In this document: positions 8,901 to 17,677 of the stretch, piece by piece
Layout of the letters: each line of letters begins with the position of its first letter
Position numbering within the stretch: the stretch's first letter is position 1
Assembly: GCA_036971615.1 (NCBI GenBank)
Contig: JAYKKR010000018.1
Coordinates: forward strand, 248,001 to 312,000
Direction of reading: 5' to 3'
Length of the DNA stretch: 64,000 nucleotides
Origin: Amyloporia xantha
Lineage: Eukaryota > Basidiomycota > Agaricomycetes > Polyporales > Adustoporiaceae
Program-made: the position numbers and the translations under genes
The notes under the pieces: model-generated
The model's database searches: none
What the model saw: the letters and a program-made list of their open reading frames with translations, nothing else
What the model was told of the DNA's origin: nothing

Positions 8901-11746
8901 GTTTCGAAGTAAACGCAGCGCAGACGAAGTAACGCAGTGAACGCAGTAGAAGACTTTAGACGTAGGGCAAACTCGACTTATGAGCTCTGAACTCGAGGGG
9001 GAAAAGGAACTTGTATTTGAGAGAGAAATACGACATGTTTTATACTACGAAAGAGAACACTACGACTATCGAGAGTGGCACACTAGTACGAATGGCTTTG
9101 CATTGTCCTACACGAGTCTGCCTCACCGAGTGGCACGTATCGAGTCCATCGGTCGAGTGACGTCATGCCGAGCGCGGAGATGAAGAGAAACATACGATAC
9201 AACTCGGACCGATATCCGGCTTCGAAGGCACGCCGCGAGGCTCGATACCTAATCAGGAAAGACCGGATGCGTCGGTGTGGCACGAAGCGATGCACGTGAT
9301 GGACGAGCGGCGTCGAGGGGCTCTATTGTTCGCCGAATGCGGAAGATAGTCCTGGATCTAAGAGCGAGGCCTTGGAACGACCGCGCCGAGCTTCGAGCAA
9401 GCATAACGAACGGTCGAAGACGTCGAAGAGCGTCGAGGGGTACTGAGCGTCGGAGGTCACGTGCGCAGCATCGAAGGACGTCGAAGACAAAATCGAAGGC
9501 TTTGAGCGTTGGGCCGAAGTGCCGGGCGGGATGCGATTACCGAAAAGAGCTGGATCGGGGCCCAGAGGGGCTTGGCGCCTATCACCGTCATCTGATTCCT
9601 TGAATTCTTTATTTCCACCAGCATGACAGCAGCGACAGAAATGATTCGCTTGCAGACCTATGTGGCTGCATAGCTCCGCTTGCATCGGGTTGTCCCCGGG
9701 CAAGAATAGAAGCCACGGGCGCACTAAAATGTATTGCTTGCGGACGCAATCCCATGCCTTTATGGGTGTATTTCCACTCAATTTGCTACAAAAGGAACAT
9801 TCAGGAACATTGGGTCATAAACTTCGAGAAGCAATTTAGTACTCGAACATACCGGAGCTCTTGACACACGGCTTCAATCATCTCCATCGGTGAAGCATGA
9901 GGTGAGGTCGCTACAAAATGGATGTGATGGTCCTTTTCGACTGCAGCTCGGGGCAAGCCCCCATTGGACAGATAACAGGAATAATGCACGTTCCACTGCT
10001 TCGTGCTGTTACCTGAGACATCATCTATAAACACCACAATAGGCGGGCATTCCCATTCCAAGCCTTCAGCAATCACACGGTCTGGATTAGGCATGCGTGA
10101 AGCAAATTCCAACGATTCATCTGGAATGTGAATTTAGAGCGCTCGGTGCCATCGCAATCCAACAAAAGTCCTTACTCGCAAAGATATCCTTGCCAGCATT
10201 CCATTCATCTATTTCAGGCCACGAAGCCAGAAACCGATCGCATGGGGTGAACGCCTTCTCGGGTGAGACTTGGAGTAGACCTGTCTGCAATAGAAGACTC
10301 GATACAGTAGGCCCAGATTGATGAATTCGGCAAGCAAACCTTCAGATGGGTGACATTGTGTCCGATCGCCCACATGGCACCTTTCATCTTGAAGAAGCGG
10401 GTGGGAATGAACCACTTCTCCTCGGCACAGAAGGCGGGTTCATTTACATAGAAGTGCTTCCCGTTCACACGTACCATCGGCGTAAGTATGCTATCGGGAG
10501 CATCAACTAGCCATTTTGATGCATGCCAGACCTCCGCCAACTCATCTTCTGCTAATTCGGGATATGCATGAATCAACGGCCTCGTTTCGGGATGCGCATA
10601 ATCCTATTTGAGACCGACGTCATTTCTGCTGGCTGGAATTGTAACATGTACACACTTCATACCTTTGCGATTGTTTCGGCAATCTGATTCATGTAGAACA
10701 CGTTGCCAGACGTTGCCTTCACTTTGACGGTTGGATTCCCAATCACGTCCAAAGCTTCTTTTTGAAACTTCTCAAGCTTATACATCGAAGGCACATCCCT
10801 AGCTCCGAGTGCCTTCCCCCATGCTAATATTGCTTCTTGTTGAGTGCGTGAAAAGCGCAGTCGTGCTGAGGAAAACAAAATGTCGGTCTTCATCATCTGC
10901 GCAGCAATCCAGTTAGCATCGCATCGTTTGTTCGTTCAGTTGCTCTCAAGCTTCACTTACCGCCTTGTTTGGGTATGGAAAATAGTCAGCTGCCTGCCCG
11001 TCACCTCCGAAGATTGTGTCGGATATCTCCTGCACTGTCTTGGAAGCTGTTGTCGACACTTGGTTAGCTCAGGCAGCGAAGATGGTCATATTGTCTCTAG
11101 ACTTACAACTCGACTCGAGAACGACATCTTCAAGCTCATCGTCAGCCCCCATGGTATCCAGCTCGTTCATCAATGCGGGGGCCTCTTCGAGTCCTCCAAC
11201 GAAGGCCTCAAACAGCCCTGCACCACTCATGACCTCCTCTAGGGTCAATTTCCCAAGTTGTTCACCCATCGAGTCCCCCGCAGAGAATGGAACATGCCCT
11301 GCCAATGCTTCCTGCATCTCGAAAGGCAGCTCGGCGCCAGGCAGCCAATGCTCACCATTCACTGCGTCTGTGTGCTCGGGGCTGCCAGTAAGGTGCTCAT
11401 TGTTCAGCCAATCATCAAAGCCACCGCCGTCTGAACCAAAGCTGAACTGCTCGTCGACATCTTCAACCGTCGCGCGATAGGGGTTTGTAGGTGGCCCACT
11501 ATGTTCACCAGCATTCTCCGCCGCAATCCGCACGGCGACGTGCCCTTGGTGACCTTTCTGTTTCTCATGCGCACGCAGATGGGCTAGCTTCATCCAAGTC
11601 CCTGCATTCACTTCGGAGCAAAGTGTACAGCGGCCATATTGTCCATCCAGCTCGAAGTCTGAAGGGGAGATTTTATGTCTTAGATCCGAGTCAGATACCA
11701 GTCAGGGAGGATTAAACTCACCCTGAGCACGAATAAGACCAGACAT
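5964..11746 (-). pseudogene. Plavaka transposase gene, split by a solo LTR and cut at its 3' end
   Basis: First exons traced: 11722..11746, 11107..11658, 10961..11046, 10663..10896, 10340..10603, 10176..10284, 9853..10120, and an exon from 9785 that runs into the LTR at 9584 and resumes at 8488. The start is MSGLIRAQ at 11746. A CxxC...H...H zinc-finger-like motif follows (CTLC...HLRAHEKQKGH). Family landmarks come in order: DYAHPETRP and YPEL, VVFIDDVSG, KQWN, SPHASPMEM, LPGDNPMQAE, HFCRCCHAGG, then after the LTR PRTVEET, SSSGVKDSFA, HKDTPVEPLH, LLGVVKYFW, KFHILGH, ERYESFNRIFR and SNRQAPSRDIA. The C-terminal part (to 5964) is basic and is truncated by element A. Apart from the LTR and the truncation, no stop or frameshift was seen in the exons traced. 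Later exons (8086-8420, 7627-8055, 6768-7613, 5964-6732) are approximate. Confidence 0.85.
8493..9584 (-). repeat. Solo LTR of the element A family in the transposase exon
   Basis: It reads TGATACGACC...GGCGCCTATCA on the plus strand, the reverse complement of the LTR at 4885-5963. It is flanked by a 4-bp target duplication CCGT (8489-8492 and 9585-9588). Removing the LTR and one CCGT rejoins the transposase reading frame as ...KESDDG-FASLL. No internal element sequence remains, so this is a solo LTR left by LTR-LTR recombination. Confidence 0.9.
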
Positions 11747-12462
11747 TTGGATTGAGACCGGAACGACAGAATGCGACAGAAGTCGGGCAACAGGAGAAAA
11801 GAGATCCAAACCTCACGGGTGTGATCGAGAGATTTTTGAAGCCACTGCGCCACTCTCATGTCATTGGCGATCGAGTCAGTAAGTAATTTGTCCCCAAGCG
11901 TGTATACAATCAATTCAGACAAGACAAGCACATGCTAAACTATGAATGGGGTGGTCAGGACCTCCTTTCCTACATGCCACTGAGGCGACACTTCTTCACG
12001 CCCGACCCCCTATTGCCATTAGTACTAGCAGCTGCCAATGGACTAGTAGCACGACCTCTAGTAGGGCCACTGAGTCCATCCAATCGCACCTTTTCCACCG
12101 TCGCATCAAATCCGATCTCACCGCGACCGTCCATGGACCCTGTCTCAGAGACGTTATCTTCGCTGTAGTGGCCCTTGAGTCTACGAATCCCACTGTCAAT
12201 GTCAATTTATGTGTATATGGGATTACACTTACCCGTGCCAATATGCACGCAGTCTCGTATCGTGCGGGTCCAGCAATACCTGCGACTGTTCATTTGGGTC
12301 AAGCAAATATGCCTCATGGCCCCACAGTTCTGTGCGTAAATCGGTAATAGTCTCGTGGTAGGATTCACATAACTCCCAAACACGTTCGAGCTCAGCGCAA
12401 GTTGACTTGAGTTCGGCACAACAACGGCAGCATTGATTTTCTTCCTCGACGTCAGCATGTGC
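11747..12462. other. Upstream flank of the Plavaka gene; no gene recognised
   Basis: About 700 bases between the transposase start and the insertion point of element C. Only short unsupported ORFs occur. It presumably held the Plavaka promoter and continues past element C at 44990. The last five bases (12458-12462, TGTGC) are the left target duplication of element C. Confidence 0.5.
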
Positions 12463-12942
12463 TGTGAGAGATCGGCGTAGTGATCTCTCGAAATAGGAGC
12501 CGCAGGTCTTCTATGCGCAGAGATCGAGGATTGGTGGGCTCTGCAGGAGCCCCGAATCGTTGAGGGAATCGTCGTCGAGCGGCTGTCGCTCGATGACACG
12601 TCAGAGGTCGGATATGAAAGTCGACCGGTCGGAGGTGTGAAGGCTCGTTCGAGGCGATCTCGAACGAGACTCAAGCAGCGGTGCTGCTCGTCTTGCCGAA
12701 GCTCCGCGCTGGGCGTGAGTTGGAGCAAGTAGTTTAAGCAAGTAGAAGAGTGTCTATTCGGGCGCTAGGCGCGCGGAGTATCTACACAAGATCACGTGCA
12801 CAGTATCTACGGTATAGACGAAGATTCTTGTAAGTACGAACGGGTGCTGCGGGGAGTGAATAGATTTGGCTCTCGCGTTCCAAAAGTGGAACGAAATACT
12901 AGCGTGAATATCCTCTGGATCTCCTGAGCGGTATCCGTCACA
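12463..12942 (-). repeat. 3' LTR of element C (480 bp)
   Basis: On the plus strand it runs TGTGAGAGAT...GTATCCGTCACA (tips TGTGA/TCACA). On the inner side (12943-12957, minus-strand reading) lies CTCGCTGGGGGGCTC, a purine-rich tract fitting the plus-strand primer. The end of the second ORF reads into it (stop at 12807). It contains CACGTG in the stretch GATCACGTGCAC near 12790. Confidence 0.93.
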
Positions 12943-15661
12943 GAGCCCCCCAGCGAGAGTTGAATCTCTTCACGGGTGACCTCGTCGACATCCCAGTTGA
13001 GCATGATTCGTCCGAGGGCCCGCCAATGGCGTAGACGGAGTAAATCGTCCGAACTGTCCAGGAAGCGCGGTTCATCGAAGGTCGGAAGAATTGACAAGTC
13101 GGGACCCCATATGCGACGAATGCTATCCCGTAGGGCCGCCCAGACGCGATGACGGGTTCGTGGACTGGCGAGATGAAGGGAGCGGCTGCGAGCTTCCGCG
13201 AGGCGTTCGAAGTCCTGACGGAAATGAAACGTGCCCAACTCCCAAGTGACGCGCTCAAGCTCAGCTGTTGTAACGTCTTTCAAACGGAAGGTCTTGAGTT
13301 CCTCCGTGGAGAGGCGGCCGGATGCGCTTGCTTTAAAGGCTTGGCTCGCCCCTTTGCCTGGACGGAGAGTGCTACGCCACTCTCGAGGAGTCTTCACTTC
13401 GCGTTGATGCGGCAGCAAGGAGTTGAAGAGATCGATATACTCCTGTCAGCAGCTCATCCACATGACGCCCGTCTCGTACGTGTTCGTCTGGCTGCGAAGA
13501 AAGAAACTGCCGGGCAGAAACTCGTAGGAAAGGATGGGCGGGAACACCGGCGCCGGTCCGTGTGGAGTTTCAAAGAATTGTCGAGCCGGAGCGAGGCTGT
13601 CGTCCCGCTCGAACGGATAGCGTAAATACGCTTCCAACGCTTCTCCCGAGTCTACCGGCAGGTGGGTGCGCAAGGGGCATCCCTGGGAATCCGTGACTAT
13701 CCGCCACTCGGTCGATTCGTCGGGCATGAGATAGTTCGAATTGACTGACGTGGTTGGGGCGACCACGGGCACGGGCGCGGCCTGAAAGAGGGAGGAAGGA
13801 GGTTGGGCCGGTTCGACTGAGTTGGAAGCATTCGATCCTGACGTAGGGGCCAGTCGGTCAGCCGGAGACTGAGCGGAGTTCTCTCCTCCTCCGTGCGAGG
13901 AGTCGCCGGTGACGATGGTTTGTTCTGTGGCCCTGATAGCCTCGCGGCCAGCGGAGCTTGCTGAGCGCGGGGAGGACTTGCGCGGCGTTCGCGCCATCCC
14001 GAATTTCCCGACTGACGGCGAGGGGAACGAGCGCGGTCGGAGAGGCGCATCGACAGAGGTAATCCGCTCCCAATGGCCGGCGACGACCTCCTCGGGCTTA
14101 TTGATGAGGAGCGTTGGAAGGATTGCGAGCCTCGTCTGCGCGGCGATCGCGATCGACGCGGGCTCACTGTCGTCCTCCTACGGAAACGAGGAGAACTTCG
14201 GGGGGACCAATGTCGAATGTGCCGTCCGGGGGACCTTCCTCGACGCGTGGGCGTAGGAGAGCGACGCGGTCTATAGGAGTCGTAGGGTCGCGAGCGCCGG
14301 GAAGTACTAGTTCGTGGAGACGAGGATCGAAGGAGGGGAGAAAGGGATCTTCCCCGAGTGGGACTGCGAACTGGTCGGCTGAGAGTTTCTCTGTTCGGCG
14401 TCGTCGGCGAGGGTAATCCAGACGTTGTTGGCCTGGGCTCCGGCGTCCGGACGATGTGCAGAACGTCGGAAGCTGACATCACCACTTCTGGGACAGTCGG
14501 TTCGGCGGGCGGTGGAACAGCTTCTGTCGCCTTGAGCGGGCTTGCTTCGATAACTCCAACAGTCTCAGGTGGAAGAGAGAAACTGGGAGGCGACAAGCAA
14601 GGAGGCGACGATCGGCTGACGGAGCGGCGTTCGCTATTACGCCAGCCGTCGTGGTCCGGCTCCCAGTCGGACGGCAGATCTTCTTCGTGAGCGGCAGCTA
14701 GCGCTCGGTCGTCCCGTTCCTTTCGGTTCCTGGCTTTCTTCGACAAACCCTTCCGTGGTAAGGCGTGATGGACGTCCTCCTCGAAGAGGTCTCGCGAAAG
14801 TCGTTCGTCCATAGGGCGGAAATGGACTAGTCGAGCGCGAAGGGGAGGGGTCGTCTGATGCACGATGAACCACACCGGCACTCCGGTGAAGACCAGTCGT
14901 TTCAGTGTTTCGTCGTCCGGACTAGCTAGCCAGCAGCCTACCGCGGGGTTGACCGACAGCGGTTGAGCCAGGTGACCCGAATGGAATGCCCCCCAGATGT
15001 GTTGGAACCACGTGAAGGCGCGCAGTTCGAGTAAGAAACGCTGGAGCTTCGCCGTCCTCTCCCGATGCTGAAGGAGGGACAAGGTAAGGCATCCTCCTTG
15101 CTTGAGGACTTCGATCTCTCGCGGATTGAGATCGAAGTTGACGCGTTCGGCGGGTCGCGCGGCGGCTCTCAAGGCAGCGCGTTGCTCGTTGTCGAGCAGA
15201 GTCATCAGGGCATTCCAAAAGACTCTGTTAGGGGTTCCCTTGCGGTTGGACCAATTACTCGTGCGAAAGGTGACGGTTTTTCCTTCGTCATTCTCAGGTT
15301 CCAAAGTGACGTAGGCTGGGTCGACGAGTCCTCCGGCAGACGGTCGTTCGTAGACGTACGCGCGATGCGGGGCCGTTCCGACAAAGCACCCCGGGTGATA
15401 TGCCCATTCGTGTACTCCGCTACGGCCGTCCGCGTACGTTTGAGCCGGCTCGCCGACGCCAGGAGGGGGTTGAGGAACGAAGCCGGCGTTGGGCGAGACG
15501 ATGAACCTTCCGTTGGACATATCGAGGTACGAACACACCGATTTATGCCCTAGATACAGCCGCCAAGCGTAATCGCGAGCGGTCTTGCGCGCGGGGATGG
15601 ACTGGACGAGGTCGGTGGGTACGGAAGCCTCAGTGAGGTAGGCGGCCGCAGGAGGACTCAT
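12807..15661 (-). pseudogene. Broken second ORF of element C (homologue of the 952-residue ORF in D)
   Basis: The start is the Met of MSPPAAAYL at 15661, matching the start of the intact homologue. The N-terminal block keeps WRLYLGHK, HEWAYHP, FRTSNWSNRKGT and HIWGAFHSGHLAQP. The middle is rich in Arg-Ser and Ser-Pro (about 14050-14400). The frame is lost near 13860 and changes again near 13430. The C-terminal block (ARQFFET, GPAPVFPP, WELGTFHFRQDFERL, LRLRHWRALGR) is spread over three frames. The end extends about 136 bases into the 3' LTR. The function is unknown. Conservation with the intact copy shows that this ORF is a regular part of the family. Confidence 0.85.
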
Positions 15662-16030
15662 GGCGAAGGAGGTCGCGGAACTGGCAGTCGTCGATGGAGG
15701 AGCTTTGGAGACTAGAGGGCGAGAGGAGTCGAATTGACTTATAGAGAGGAGTCGGGAATGAGAATGTAGATGGAGGTTTAGGAGTAGGAGGACAGAACGG
15801 CATTCGTGGCCCAAGCGCTACCGTCATGACCGACGGATCACGTGAGCGCGAACCACCGACTGCGTAAGGCATAGGAATCTCGACCAGACCATAGGAGGGC
15901 AAGCTAATCTACATAATATGAAGGAATACTGAAGCGTGAATGGCTATAGTGATTAAATGAAAAGACTAGAGTGAAAAAAAGGGAATTTAAATAGGCGTTT
16001 AGTAGTGATAATCGACGAATTAATGGTTTT

Positions 16031-17189
16031 CTAACGGAGCTGTTGGCTCTTGCGGTAGTCCCGCAAGATTTCGTGCGCGTTTCTGAGGTCCCGCGCCGTT
16101 TGCCAAGTGTCGTCTTCTGGTCCGTACCCTTTCCAACGTACTAGGTACTCGATCGCGTTTCGTTTCGAACGATTCTTCCTCCAGGCCACTATTCTCTCAA
16201 CTTCGTATTCTTCGGAGGCGCGCCACTCAGAACCACGAGGGTCCAGGAGGATCGGCCGCTCGATCTCTCCCTGCCGCTCAACGTCTGGTTCATGGTACCG
16301 CCTGAGGTGCTGTATGTTGACCACAGGGTGCATCGGATACGTGTCTGGAATGGAAAGGCGGTACGCGAGGGGGCTGATCCTTTCCTGCACAGTGAACGGT
16401 CCTAGCATGCGCTGAACCAGCTTCTTCCCTGTCCCTTTCACGTCGACGAGCTCCAAGCTATGTGGATTGAGTAGGACCTTACTGCCGACTGGGAAAACTT
16501 CATCTCGTCGACTCTTATTGTATTGTTGAGCCGCTCGCTGTTGCGCCATGGCAATCGAATCCCGGGCCTTCTGTCGGTGTAACTCCATGCTCATAAGGAA
16601 ATCGTTCGCTAATTCGGTCGGATGTGAAGGACGGTTTTTGTAGTGGTTTTCCGTTGTCAGGAAGTCTGAACAGCCCTTCGGATTGAAACCGTAAAGCAAA
16701 AAGTACGGGGAATATCCGGTCGACGAATGGACCGAAGAGTTATAGGCGTGGGCCAGGGAAGGCAGCCATCGAGACCACTCGCGCTTGTCGCTCTGCGTAT
16801 AGGCGCGGAGCATGGTTTCCAGATGTTGGTTAACGATTTCCGTTTGCCCATCGTGCTGCGGGTGATGGGACGACGAAAGGCTCATATGGATTCCTAGCTC
16901 GGAAGAAACGTTTCTCCAGAAATCGGAAGTCCAGCGAGCGTCTCGGTCGGCGATAATGTGGTCGGGTATGCCGAACTTGTAGATTACCTGGTCCGTAAAA
17001 AGTTTGGCAAATCCTTCCTTCGAGAGAGTGCCGTGACAGGGTAGGAACTGGGCGTGCTTGGTGCACCGATCAACCGTTACGAATATAGCGTCGTAACCCC
17101 CGGACAAGGGAAGGCCGGTAATGAGATCGAATGAGACCCACTCGTAAGGTCGAGCGGGAACGGGATTAGGTCGCAGGAGTCCCGCTTTC
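16031..17189 (-). pseudogene. C-terminal pol piece of element C (integrase core and chromodomain)
   Basis: This is the downstream part of C's gag-pol after the insertion of D. It starts at the AAGCGGGA (KAGLLRPNP) junction at 17189. The integrase core has FDLITG, VDRCTKHAQF, IADRDARW and HDGQTE, with the three acidic residues kept. It ends in a chromodomain (EYEVERIVAW ... YLVRWKGYGPEDDTW) with the stop at 16031. The frame itself is open; it is dead only because it is cut off from the rest. Confidence 0.88.
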
Positions 17190-17677
17190 TGTAAGAACTC
17201 GTGGTTGACGGTTCTTCTGGTGAGCTGAGACAGGACCTCAAACGATAGAGTTCGATATTGGTGGACTCTAAAGAGTCCAAGCGGCGGCTCAGAGTCACTG
17301 GACGGCGACCGTCCAATGACACGTAGCGGGTCGAGTTGTAGTGTTCGGACTACACGGACGCTCTGGCTAGGCGTCCGAGTGTCCGGCAGGTCGAGAGATC
17401 CCAGTGCCTCGTTGCGCTAGGGGACTTCCTAACCTCAGTTCCGGGTGGCTTAGGCACACGGGAGAGGTTGAAGTTGAAGTCAAAAAGTAAGTTGCCCTAT
17501 TGGGCTCGAGGCGCGCTGCGTAAAGTACATGTCACGTGAAACGTAATTAGCTAATCCGACGAAAGTAGTAACGATCGAGAACTACGAGAAATAAAGGGAT
17601 TAGGCTCTCGCGTTCCAAAGGTGGAACGGAACAACATAGCGTAGATTCTTTGTACCTCTAACGCGGTATCCGTCACA
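17190..17677 (-). repeat. 3' LTR of element D (488 bp)
   Basis: On the plus strand it starts TGTAAGAACT and ends GTATCCGTCACA. Inside of it (from 17678, minus-strand reading) lies the same purine tract as in C, TCGCTGGGGGGCTC. The last 127 bases of the second ORF (17551-17677) lie within this LTR. It carries CACGTG in TGTCACGTGA near 17535. Confidence 0.95.

Larger units (their letters stand above)
5964..12462 (-). mobile_element. Plavaka-type (CACTA superfamily) DNA transposon, interrupted
   Basis: This is the host sequence for element A (left edge) and a solo LTR (8493-9584). Element C (right edge, TSD TGTGC) lies in its upstream flank. It carries a Plavaka transposase gene on the minus strand. 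Neither terminal inverted repeat could be found: the 3' end is beyond element A and outside the window, and the 5' end should lie upstream of 11746, possibly beyond element C at 44990 or later. The right limit given is therefore only the insertion point of C. Confidence 0.7.

Noticed and set aside
13697..15814. Start of the second ORF of element C at 15814
   Set aside because: Similarity with element D begins at the internal Met at 15661; the extra 51 residues have no counterpart.
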